From Balneolaceae bacterium (lineage in GTDB: Bacteria; Bacteroidota; Rhodothermia; Balneolales; Balneolaceae): a stretch of DNA of 14,204 bases. The notes under the pieces were generated by a model. That model worked only from the letters and a program-made list of their open reading frames with translations, did no database searches and had not been told where the DNA came from. The stretch is from positions 1-14,204 of the forward strand of contig JAASTO010000057.1 of assembly GCA_021767245.1 (NCBI GenBank), given 5' to 3'. How positions within the stretch are numbered: position 1 is the stretch's first letter; the number at the start of each line of letters is the position of its first letter. The position numbers were made by a program, and so were the translations under genes. This document shows positions 1 to 6,057 of the stretch, in pieces.

Positions 1-398
1 CTAAACATATTTTGGGTAAGGCCATTAATGGAATTTTCAAACGATATTTCCCTGATCCTCAGGCAAAAGGTGAGGAACAGAAATCGGTGTATAAAGAGAT
101 CACCGATTGGTTTGCTGATGGCAATGAGATCAATATCAGTGATACGCTTACAAACAAAGAGTATGGGAAAGCATTAAACCGGGTGGCCGGATTAGATGCA
201 CTGATCTCCAAGTATGTCAAGGACCAACCCGATGATGAGATCAATGCCTGGAAAGACCTGGTACTTGAATCCCTGCACCAAAATTCTATGTTGAGCAAGC
301 AGGACCTAGATGATCAAACACTATACACGGATATGCTGGGTTCCATGTTCTCATCACTCGGTGGTTTTGAGGATGAAGGCTTTGATGAATTTGAGTAA
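1..398 (+). CDS. C-terminal part of a probable MoxR/ChlI-type AAA+ ATPase (5' end outside window)
   Basis: The reading frame is open from the left edge with no stop, so the gene almost certainly starts outside the window. The TTG at 12 is only the first start-like codon in what remains. About 132 residues are visible. They are mostly helical and charged, with a region rich in FP, KEY and AL pairs, then a GSMF motif and a very acidic end (FEDEGFDEFE). No ATP-binding motif is visible. From memory, this tail resembles the helical C-terminus of the magnesium-chelatase-subunit-I-like AAA+ proteins of Bacteroidota, which carry their Walker motifs in the missing N-terminal part. I infer the function from that resemblance alone. 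rpmE follows after a gap with its own promoter, so the two need not share a transcript. The frame as a coding region is fairly certain; the family is a moderate guess. Confidence 0.6.
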   Translation, partial: KHILGKAINGIFKRYFPDPQAKGEEQKSVYKEITDWFADGNEINISDTLTNKEYGKALNRVAGLDALISKYVKDQPDDEINAWKDLVLESLHQNSMLSKQDLDDQTLYTDMLGSMFSSLGGFEDEGFDEFE

Positions 399-406
399 TA
401 AATAGA

Positions 407-437
407 TTGAATTCAGTTATAGTTAGTGTTATCTTTG
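407..437 (+). promoter_or_regulatory. Bacteroidota-type promoter of rpmE
   Basis: A TTG at 407-409 is followed after 20 bases by TATCTTTG at 430-437. This matches the known Bacteroidota sigma-A consensus (TTTG or TTG near -33 and TAnnTTTG near -7) in spacing and in every fixed base of the -7 box. Transcription would begin near 443-445, leaving a leader of roughly 27 nt before the rpmE start at 471. Confidence 0.65.
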
Positions 438-470
438 AGACCTTTGCAAATTTCAAGCAAGTACAAGACC

Positions 471-692
471 ATGAAAAAAGGAATTCATCCAGATTACAAA
501 GAGATTACAGTTTTAATGAGTGATGGTACTGAGATCCAGACTCGCAGCACCATGGACACCAAAGATGGTGTTTACCGCAGTGAGGTAGATTCTAAAAACC
601 ACCCATTTTATACTAAGAGCAATACATTTACATCTACTGCCGGCCGTGTTGACCGCTTCAAGCGTCGTTACGGGAAAAGCGAAGATAAGTAA
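471..692 (+). CDS. rpmE: 50S ribosomal protein L31, cysteine-free form
   Basis: This 73-residue protein belongs to the large ribosomal subunit, where L31 helps bridge the two subunits. Family hallmarks are the opening MKKGIHPDYKEI, the central STMDTKDG, the HPFYT motif near residues 44-48 and the closing GRVDRFKRRYG. The start at 471 is chosen because it gives the canonical L31 N-terminus; the frame runs open to an earlier ATG at 426, but that would add 15 unrelated residues and lies inside the promoter. There is no cysteine anywhere in the protein, so this is the non-zinc-binding form, although the length is close to the ordinary zinc form rather than the longer type B. A strong terminator follows directly, making this a likely single-gene transcript. 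Confidence 0.93.
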   Translation: MKKGIHPDYKEITVLMSDGTEIQTRSTMDTKDGVYRSEVDSKNHPFYTKSNTFTSTAGRVDRFKRRYGKSEDK

Positions 693-711
693 GCTCAGTA
701 AATATTTTATT

Positions 712-748
712 AAAGGATGTATCTTAACCGGTGCATCCTTTTTTTATT
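712..748 (+). terminator. Rho-independent terminator after rpmE
   Basis: AAAGGATGTATC (712-723) pairs with GGTGCATCCTTT (730-741), with two G-U pairs and a 6-base loop. The T-run continues to 745, followed by ATT. The stem is 12 base pairs long and lies 19 nt after the rpmE stop codon. The hairpin ends only 17 nt before the start codon of the next gene. Confidence 0.85.
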
Positions 749-758
749 TAAGTCGGTT

Positions 759-1385
759 ATGGAAATACAAAAGTTTGAAGTCGGACCATTTTTAGAAAAC
801 ACCTACTTGCTAACCAAAGGGAGTGAACATCTGCTTGTGGACCCTGGTTTTTCAAGGGAGCCTGAGTTTCAGGAATTCAAGAACAGTTTGACAGGTGAAC
901 TGAAAGCCATTGTGTTGACCCATGCACATGTGGACCATGTACTTGGCTTAAAACGTACCCTGAGAGACTTTGATGTTCCTGTTTATTACTGCAAGGAAGA
1001 CCGTTTTCTGTGGGAAAACTTTGGAAGCCAGTCCCAGATGTTTGGGATCAATCAGGGCGGGCTCGATTTCATTCCTGAAAACCTGCCGACCGATGAGGTG
1101 TTTGAGATCGGTTCCTTCACGTTCAAATGCCTGTACACCCCGGGGCATTCACCTGATCATTTGTCCCTGTATTTTGAAGATGATGGAGTACTGTTAGCCG
1201 GAGATGCTTTATTTAAAGAGAGTATTGGGCGCACTGATCTATACAAAGGTAGTTTAGAAGTACTTGAAAAAAGTATCAGGGAAAAACTTTACACACTGCC
1301 TGCCGAAACAGTGGTATATCCCGGTCACGGTCCTGAAACAAATATTGCACACGAGAAAAAGAATAATCCGTTTGTGCAGGCTTAG
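759..1385 (+). CDS. MBL-fold metallo-hydrolase (YcbL / glyoxalase-II-like)
   Basis: This 208-residue protein has the complete metallo-beta-lactamase metal site. HAHVDH is at residues 55-60, a further histidine is H130 in the PGHSPDH motif, the bridging aspartate is D149 in AGDALF, and the last histidine is H190 in YPGHGPET. The SIGRTDL stretch after D149 and the short length match the YcbL-like branch of glyoxalase-II-related hydrolases, which lack the C-terminal substrate-binding domain of true glyoxalase II. A thioester or similar small-molecule hydrolase in the cytoplasm is likely; the substrate cannot be read from sequence. The start at 759 gives the family-typical N-terminus (MEIQKFEVGPF). 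An earlier in-frame ATG at 717 lies inside the rpmE terminator and was not used. Transcription may depend on read-through of that terminator. The stop lies 9 nt from the stop of the convergent TPR gene. Confidence 0.88.
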   Translation: MEIQKFEVGPFLENTYLLTKGSEHLLVDPGFSREPEFQEFKNSLTGELKAIVLTHAHVDHVLGLKRTLRDFDVPVYYCKEDRFLWENFGSQSQMFGINQGGLDFIPENLPTDEVFEIGSFTFKCLYTPGHSPDHLSLYFEDDGVLLAGDALFKESIGRTDLYKGSLEVLEKSIREKLYTLPAETVVYPGHGPETNIAHEKKNNPFVQA

Positions 1386-1394
1386 AAAAGAAGT

Positions 1395-2015
1395 TTAACC
1401 TTTTTTCTTTTTTTTGAGCTTATCGATCTGCTTTTGATAATGATCAGCCTTATCTGACTTGAGCTCAATGAGTCGCTGATACATTTTGACGGCTTCCTTT
1501 TCACGGCCTTGCTGAGCATGGATCTTGGCCAGAGTTTCAGACACCAGGTCATCCACTTTCTCTGATTCCTTCGAAAGGTCGGTATCGTCAAATTCTTCAT
1601 CCTCACCGGGAATCTGAATGCGTTTAGACTCCACTTGCTCCAGCATTTCGATCAGCCTGTCCAGATCCAATAGGGATGAAGTGCGTGCGGCTTGTTGAAG
1701 TTTGGTAGTACCGGAACTGTAGGAAGTAGTTGGGACCGCAGCTTCAAATTTTTCGGGGTGAACCAGAAAGTAATGCAAATGCTCCATCAAGGGGCTTCCC
1801 GGCGCATACGTTTTTGCCTTTAAAGCTTCGGCAATAGCCTCTTTATTCATGCCTCTGAGGTGAAAGAACCACGACAGTAAAAAGTGACCTACGGCATCAG
1901 GCCCCCTCTTTTTGAGGTGTTTCTTTAGCTTTTGAGTGATCAGCTTTGGATCCTCATCAAACTTCTCCACATAGGAAGAGAGTGACTTAGGTATGTTAAA
2001 CGGAAAATCTTGCAT
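1395..2015 (-). CDS. TPR-like protein of the lptE neighbourhood
   Basis: A 206-residue, soluble, mostly helical protein with no signal peptide. Residues from about 157 (LVSETLAKIHAQQGREKEAV) to the end form a tetratricopeptide-like hairpin with a lysine-rich tail, KLKKKKKG. The middle (about 130-150) is acidic. From memory, Bacteroidota genomes often have a protein with this type of C-terminus next to lptE, frequently followed by secG; here secG is absent and the gene instead converges on the metallo-hydrolase. The role is unknown, and a scaffold or adaptor role is only a guess from the TPR fold. The lysine tail is encoded by an A8-G-A6 tract (1401-1415 as T on the + strand). The gene lies 60 nt after the lptE stop, enough room for its own promoter. 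Confidence 0.8.
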   Translation of the reverse strand: MQDFPFNIPKSLSSYVEKFDEDPKLITQKLKKHLKKRGPDAVGHFLLSWFFHLRGMNKEAIAEALKAKTYAPGSPLMEHLHYFLVHPEKFEAAVPTTSYSSGTTKLQQAARTSSLLDLDRLIEMLEQVESKRIQIPGEDEEFDDTDLSKESEKVDDLVSETLAKIHAQQGREKEAVKMYQRLIELKSDKADHYQKQIDKLKKKKKG

Positions 2016-2062
2016 AGATGAATTTAGGGCTGACCAATAATAACGGGAAGTGTACTTACAAT

Positions 2063-2070
2063 CAAAGCTA
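2063..2070 (-). promoter_or_regulatory. Possible -7 element upstream of the TPR gene
   Basis: On the - strand TAGCTTTG matches TAnnTTTG exactly, between the lptE stop and the TPR gene start at 2015. No TTG is seen at the expected distance upstream, so this is only half a promoter. If used, it would give a leader of roughly 40 nt and allow the TPR gene to be expressed independently of lptE. Confidence 0.3.
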
Positions 2071-2075
2071 TTTGC

Positions 2076-2591
2076 CTACCAATTACTCACTGCGTCGTTG
2101 AACATGTTATTAGCTATTTGTTCAAGCGCTTCAGTAGCTGCGTTGCGCTCACCATCAATAGGATCCTGAGCCGGATCATAAGTAGCGCGGCCATTGAAAT
2201 TTGTATTCCACTCAGCTTCTTCTTCCGTGGCATATTTGAATGAAGCCCGAACTGAAATAGAAACCTGATTTTGCCCTGTTTGCTCATCCCCGCCAATACT
2301 GAATGGTCGGTTAGAGTAGGAAGTGATCACACCATCCAGTACAGCGTCTGCATCCTCTTCATTATTAGCAAGCTGCAGTCGACTTTGATTCACAAAACGA
2401 TCGATCAAAACCTGATTTAACTGATCTCCGAGATCTCCAAGTCCACTGTTGGATTGATCCGGAAAGAAGGGAATATAGATGGTATTGACCCCGCTTGGAA
2501 TGGAAGCACCGGTAAAGCTATAGGTCATACATCCGCTGAACGTAAAACAAATGAGTAAAAGCAGAATGGCACGAAATTTAGTCAAGCCCAT
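2076..2591 (-). CDS. lptE: LptE-like lipopolysaccharide-assembly lipoprotein
   Basis: A 171-residue predicted outer-membrane lipoprotein. The N-terminus from 2591 gives MGLTKFR, a hydrophobic core (AILLLLICFTF) and the lipobox FSGC with lipidated Cys21, followed by MTYSFTG. The sequence after it (IPSGVNTIYIPFF, then DQLNQVLIDRFVNQSRLQL) is typical of the LptE family, which plugs the LptD barrel and helps deliver LPS to the cell surface. An upstream ATG at 2666 in this frame would add 25 hydrophilic residues ahead of the signal peptide, so I rejected it. The chosen start overlaps the 3' end of the sigma-54 activator gene by 14 nt, which strongly suggests one transcript and translational coupling. 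The length is normal for Bacteroidota LptE. Confidence 0.85.
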   Translation of the reverse strand: MGLTKFRAILLLLICFTFSGCMTYSFTGASIPSGVNTIYIPFFPDQSNSGLGDLGDQLNQVLIDRFVNQSRLQLANNEEDADAVLDGVITSYSNRPFSIGGDEQTGQNQVSISVRASFKYATEEEAEWNTNFNGRATYDPAQDPIDGERNAATEALEQIANNMFNDAVSNW

Positions 2592-3870
2592 ATTGGTCCA
2601 GTTTTCTGTAGAGGGTTCTTTCACTGACGCCCAATGTTTCTGAAGCTTTGCGTCTATTTCCGTCAAAACGTTGAAGGGCTTGTTGTATCAAAAACTTTTC
2701 AGCCTCTTCAATGGATGGTATCTCATCATTTTGAAGGAAACTTGCCAGTTCCGATTCTTCGGTAGCCTCAATTTCTTCATCATCCGGCATAGACTGCATT
2801 CCAAGCGTGGCATGGTCACCCAGGTTGATGTTCATGCCGGTCGTATCCGTCTTGTCAACTTCTTCTTTCACTGAAGGAGGTAGGGCTTTTAGATTCTTAG
2901 TTGAAAACGAGGAATACAAAAAGTTGGCAAACATCTTTTTCACATCGGCAATATCATTTCGCAATTCTACCAATGCCCGATAAACAAGCTCTCTGTCTTT
3001 TTTATCAAGAGGTTCATCATCTTCGGTGGCACGGTCGTTTTGGCTATCCTGAGCTACCATAGGGAGATTATCGGCACTTCCCTGATGCTGCCGGCCTTTC
3101 AAATATTTTTGCAGCTTTTCTTTATCGATAAACTGTGACTTCTCAAGTACCACAAGCTGTTCGGCTACATTTCGTAACTCCCGGATATTACCCGGCCAGC
3201 GGTATGAGATGAGCAATTCCCTGGCTTCATCCGAGAACCCCTTAAATACTGAATCATACCTGGCAGAATACTCCTCTACGAATTTTCGGAATATGGGTAT
3301 GATGTCTTCCTGACGGTCTCTGAGTGGGGGTAATTTGATCTGAACCGTATCCAGGCGATAATAGAGGTCCTCCCGGAAATCACCATCCTGAACCATTTTC
3401 CAGAGATCCTGATTGGTAGCGGCAATGACACGGACATCCGTTGTTTGAACCTTACTGGAGCCCACCCTGAAAAACTCTCCGTTTTCAAGCACTCTCAGTA
3501 ATTTTACCTGTACGTTCTTCGGAGTATCACCTATTTCATCCAGAAATATGGTACCGCCATCTGCTTTTTCAAAATATCCTTCGCGTGACGTTTCTGCTCC
3601 GGTAAAAGCTCCTTTCTCATGGCCAAATAACTCACTTTCAATGATCCCTTCAGGAATAGCTCCGCAGTTTACGATCACCAGGTTATTGCGACTCCGGTTG
3701 CTCATGGCGTGAATGGCCCGGGCAGTGACATCCTTTCCGACCCCGCTTTCACCCTGCAAAGTAACGGTAATATCTGTTTTAGCTACCTGCATGATCTTAT
3801 CGATCACCTGACGCATGGCTTCAGACGTGCCTAATAATCCATATTGTTCCTGAAATACTTCTCTATCCAT
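2578..3870 (-). CDS. Sigma-54-dependent transcriptional activator without receiver domain
   Basis: A 430-residue bacterial enhancer-binding protein. The AAA+ domain starts almost at the N-terminus, with Walker A GESGVGKD at residues 40-47, the sigma-54 contact loop GAFTGA at 87-92 and Walker B LDE around 110-112; the domain runs to about 250. A linker of roughly 130 residues, variable and acidic in part, leads to a C-terminal Fis-type helix-turn-helix (about 405-428, NRRKASETLGVSERTLYRKL). There is no N-terminal receiver, GAF or PAS domain, so it is not a classical two-component response regulator; activity may be set by expression level, by a partner or by the linker. It sits directly upstream of and overlaps lptE, an arrangement known from Bacteroidota. 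I found no convincing -24/-12 sigma-54 promoter in the window, so its targets are probably elsewhere. Confidence 0.93.
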   Translation of the reverse strand: MDREVFQEQYGLLGTSEAMRQVIDKIMQVAKTDITVTLQGESGVGKDVTARAIHAMSNRSRNNLVIVNCGAIPEGIIESELFGHEKGAFTGAETSREGYFEKADGGTIFLDEIGDTPKNVQVKLLRVLENGEFFRVGSSKVQTTDVRVIAATNQDLWKMVQDGDFREDLYYRLDTVQIKLPPLRDRQEDIIPIFRKFVEEYSARYDSVFKGFSDEARELLISYRWPGNIRELRNVAEQLVVLEKSQFIDKEKLQKYLKGRQHQGSADNLPMVAQDSQNDRATEDDEPLDKKDRELVYRALVELRNDIADVKKMFANFLYSSFSTKNLKALPPSVKEEVDKTDTTGMNINLGDHATLGMQSMPDDEEIEATEESELASFLQNDEIPSIEEAEKFLIQQALQRFDGNRRKASETLGVSERTLYRKLDQYGLD

Positions 3871-3891
3871 AGATAACGATTCATGAAAACT

Positions 3892-3927
3892 GAGTCCGGT
3901 TATCTATCATACTTACCCTCCGGACTC
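3892..3927 (-). promoter_or_regulatory. Perfect 8-bp dyad in the leader of the sigma-54 activator gene
   Basis: GAGTCCGG at 3892-3899 and CCGGACTC at 3920-3927 are perfect inverted copies separated by 20 bases. Read on the - strand, the hairpin ends 21 nt before the activator start at 3870 and is followed by AGTTTTC, a poor terminator tail. It could be an operator for the Fis-type regulator encoded just downstream, an RNA hairpin in the leader, or a weak second terminator for the Lrp gene. Confidence 0.45.
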
Positions 3928-3987
3928 CTATTTAGTTACTGACAGATTGACGTAAGTTAATGATTCTTACCTTAGTAAGTAAATGTA

Positions 3988-4017
3988 AACTCAGGTGAAA
4001 TTGTGTGTCACTGAGTT
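3988..4017 (-). terminator. Hairpin overlapping the stop codon of the Lrp/AsnC gene
   Basis: On the - strand AACTCAGTGA, starting within the stop codon, pairs with TCACCTGAGTT with one bulged base. The stem has 10 pairs and the loop is about 9 nt. The following TTACATTTACTT is only moderately T-rich, so termination would be partial. Confidence 0.4.
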
Positions 4018-4495
4018 ACTTGATAAGTTCGGTTGCGTGTTCAACCGGGATCTGACGGGTTTCCTTAAAGCTGGAAAGAACGAGGTTGGAGCGGGTTTTA
4101 CTGACTCCTTCCCAGGATTGTATCTTTGATAACAGGGCCTCGAAGGAACCGGTGTTTTTGGTTCTGACTTTGAGGAAGTGCGAGCCGTCTCCTGTAATGG
4201 AATGGCACTCGAGAACTTCAACTTCATCAGAAGCTTTTTCGACAAAGTTGGCATAATTTTCAGAACCATCCACCTGAACAAAGATAAAGGCCGTGATGTC
4301 GAAATGGAATTTCTTGCTATTGAGAATGGCTTTGTATCCTTCGATCAATCCACGCTCTTCAAGTTTTTTCATGCGCTCTGATACCGAAGGTACTGATAGA
4401 TTTACGATCTCGGCAATGGTATTGCGCTGCGCACGACCATGTTCTTGTAAATGATTGAGGATGGCAATATCGGTCTCGTCTAACAATTGGCTCAT
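4016..4495 (-). CDS. Lrp/AsnC-family transcriptional regulator
   Basis: A 159-residue protein of normal length for the feast/famine regulators. Residues 6-60 form the N-terminal helix-turn-helix (LDETDIAILNHLQEHGR through SERMKKLEERGLIEGYKAIL). A beta-rich linker and the C-terminal RAM ligand-binding domain follow, including the GDGSHFLKV stretch at 102-110 that corresponds to the effector-binding TG-D-D/H region of the family. Such proteins form octamer-like rings and usually sense amino acids. The ligand and targets here are unknown. The gene is divergent from serS, sharing a 185-nt upstream region, so binding there could affect both; autoregulation is common in this family. It lies 145 nt upstream of the sigma-54 activator on the same strand, with a terminator-like hairpin between them. 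Confidence 0.92.
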   Translation of the reverse strand: MSQLLDETDIAILNHLQEHGRAQRNTIAEIVNLSVPSVSERMKKLEERGLIEGYKAILNSKKFHFDITAFIFVQVDGSENYANFVEKASDEVEVLECHSITGDGSHFLKVRTKNTGSFEALLSKIQSWEGVSKTRSNLVLSSFKETRQIPVEHATELIK

Positions 4496-4532
4496 TTTTA
4501 ACAGGATTATGCCTTAAAATACTTTGAAGGAG

Positions 4533-4563
4533 CAATGATAACCTTAATTATTTAGGTAGTCAA
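4533..4563 (-). promoter_or_regulatory. Predicted promoter of the Lrp/AsnC gene
   Basis: On the - strand TTG (4563-4561) is followed after 20 bases by TATCATTG (4540-4533), one base away from TAnnTTTG, with the same spacing as the rpmE promoter. The same bases also read TTGACT-N17-TATCAT. Transcription would start near 4526, leaving a leader of about 30 nt. Confidence 0.5.
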
Positions 4564-4643
4564 TGGTAAAAGCGCTTCCAAAGCTTTTCTTTTAAATAGC
4601 GGTTGAAGGGCAAAAAAGGTGCGATATAAAATGGAATACCTCT

Positions 4644-4651
4644 TATCTTTG
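4644..4651 (+). promoter_or_regulatory. -7 element upstream of serS
   Basis: TATCTTTG here is identical to the -7 box of rpmE and lies 29 nt before the serS start codon. The expected TTG about 20 bases upstream is missing (GCG at that position), so the upstream half is degenerate or unused. Confidence 0.45.
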
Positions 4652-4680
4652 AGAAAAATCAATCAGAAAGAACAACAGCA

Positions 4681-5949
4681 ATGCTCGACATTAATTTTAT
4701 CAGAGATAACAAGGAAACGGTAGAACAGGCGATCGTCAATAAGGGGGAGAAGGATACTTCAATTGTTGAAAAGGTATTGGCTGCTGATGAAAAATGGAGA
4801 GCGAAGGTTCACGAAGGCGATCAGCTTAGAAGTGAAAGCAATAACAAATCGTCCAGGATCGGACAGTTGATGGGGCAGGGGAAAAAAGAAGAGGCTCAGG
4901 CGATCATCAAAGAAACGTCTGCCATGAAGGAGACGATCAAGGAGATCGATGAGGATGTAAAGGCCTTGCGTAAAGAACGGGATGATTTGCTATTAAGAAT
5001 ACCAAATGTACCACACCCAAGTGTGCCTGTGGGAGCTACCGAGGACGACAACGAAACCTTCAAAACCTGGGGTGCCCCTGATGAAAGGGATTGGCAAAAG
5101 CCGCACTGGGAATTAACCGAACGCCACGGATGGGTCGATTTTGAGCGTGGTGTTAAAGTAACCGGTGCAGGTTTCCCGTTTTATGTAGGGCCTGTTGCCC
5201 AGCTGCAGCGTGCTCTGATCAACTACTTCATAAATGAAGCCGTTAAAAACGGATACACCGAATTACAGGCTCCGTATTTCGTGAATGAGGATTCAGCGAG
5301 AGGAACCGGACAGATTCCGGATAAGGAAGATATGATGTACGTGATCCCGAGAGATGAATTTTTCACTATTCCAACTGCTGAGGTGCCGGTGACCAATTAT
5401 CACAGGGATGAGATCCTGGAGCTGAAAGAAATTCCCAAAAAGTATGTATGCCATACCCCTTGCTGGCGGCGAGAGGCCGGTTCTTACGGAAAGGATGTTC
5501 GTGGGCTGAATCGCCTTCATCAGTTTGATAAGGTGGAGTTAGTGAAGATCGTGAAGCCGGAAGATTCCTATGATGAACTAGAAAGCCTTCGTGAACACGC
5601 TGAAAGTTTACTTGAAGCACTTGAACTTCCTTACCGAACCCTGTTGATGTGTACCGGAGATATGGGCTTCACCCAAAGCAAAAAGTATGATCTGGAAGTT
5701 TGGAGTCCCGGACAAAAACGCTGGCTGGAAGTGAGTTCCTGCTCTAACTTTGAAAGCTTTCAGGCCCGAAGAATGCAGCTGCGTTATCGCAAGGGCGAAA
5801 AAGACATTGAGATCGTTCATACACTTAATGGTTCCGGACTGGCTTTACCACGGGTTGTTTCTGCCATTCTTGAAACCTATCAGGAAGAAAATGGCCGGGT
5901 CAGGGTCCCGGAAGTTCTCAAACCTTTCTTTGATCGCGATCATCTGTAA
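4681..5949 (+). CDS. serS: Seryl-tRNA synthetase
   Basis: A complete 422-residue class II aminoacyl-tRNA synthetase that charges tRNA-Ser with serine in the cytoplasm. The N-terminus (MLDINFIRDNKETVEQAI) and residues to about 110 form the long antiparallel coiled coil that grips the variable arm of tRNA-Ser. The catalytic core follows: TAEVPVTNYH in the serine pocket region, motif 2 with RRE at 263-265 followed by AGSYGKDVRGLNRLHQFDKVE, and motif 3 around HTLNGSGLALPR at 380-391. Length and motif order are standard. The start at 4681 gives the family-typical first residues. There is no strong Shine-Dalgarno sequence, as is usual in Bacteroidota. The gene is probably transcribed alone, divergent from the Lrp gene. 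Confidence 0.97.
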   Translation: MLDINFIRDNKETVEQAIVNKGEKDTSIVEKVLAADEKWRAKVHEGDQLRSESNNKSSRIGQLMGQGKKEEAQAIIKETSAMKETIKEIDEDVKALRKERDDLLLRIPNVPHPSVPVGATEDDNETFKTWGAPDERDWQKPHWELTERHGWVDFERGVKVTGAGFPFYVGPVAQLQRALINYFINEAVKNGYTELQAPYFVNEDSARGTGQIPDKEDMMYVIPRDEFFTIPTAEVPVTNYHRDEILELKEIPKKYVCHTPCWRREAGSYGKDVRGLNRLHQFDKVELVKIVKPEDSYDELESLREHAESLLEALELPYRTLLMCTGDMGFTQSKKYDLEVWSPGQKRWLEVSSCSNFESFQARRMQLRYRKGEKDIEIVHTLNGSGLALPRVVSAILETYQEENGRVRVPEVLKPFFDRDHL

Positions 5950-5970
5950 ATCAATGCAAAATTGAAGTGA

Positions 5971-5995
5971 TCAACCGTCTTTTACTGGTGGTTGA
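5971..5995 (+). terminator. Weak hairpin after serS
   Basis: TCAACC (5971-5976) pairs with GGTTGA (5990-5995) across a 13-base loop, 21 nt after the serS stop. The tail ATTTGATTTG is only partly T-rich, so this is at best a weak terminator. Confidence 0.3.
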
Positions 5996-5996
5996 A

Positions 5997-6025
5997 TTTG
6001 ATTTGAGGAAGGAAATGTTATTTTG
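5997..6025 (+). promoter_or_regulatory. Possible promoter of the S9 peptidase gene
   Basis: TTTG at 5997-6000 is followed after 17 bases by TTATTTTG (6018-6025), an imperfect match to TAnnTTTG. The predicted start point would leave a leader of about 25 nt. This is the best candidate in the 108-nt gap, but its fit is clearly weaker than that of rpmE. Confidence 0.35.
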
Positions 6026-6057
6026 GTGCGAATCTGAAATTATTCCAAAATAATACT

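Noticed and set aside
717..758. Earlier in-frame ATG for the metallo-hydrolase
   Set aside because: It lies inside the rpmE terminator hairpin and adds residues unrelated to the family; the ATG at 759 gives the typical N-terminus.
1384..1415. AT-rich hairpin and T-runs between the convergent metallo-hydrolase and TPR genes as a terminator
   Set aside because: The only pairing is about 10 A-T/G-T pairs with one G-C, too weak to call; the T-runs are also explained by the lysine codons of the TPR protein.
1401..1415. A8-G-A6 tract as a phase-variable switch
   Set aside because: It lies in the last residues of the TPR protein, so slippage would change only a lysine tail; lysine-rich ends are common without any switching.
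2567..2583. TGGCACG as a -24 element of a sigma-54 promoter, and similar TGGCAC copies at other sites
   Set aside because: None has TTGC at the required distance, and those examined lie within coding sequence.
2592..2666. Earlier in-frame ATG for lptE
   Set aside because: It would bury the lipoprotein signal behind 25 hydrophilic residues and lies fully within the sigma-54 activator gene.
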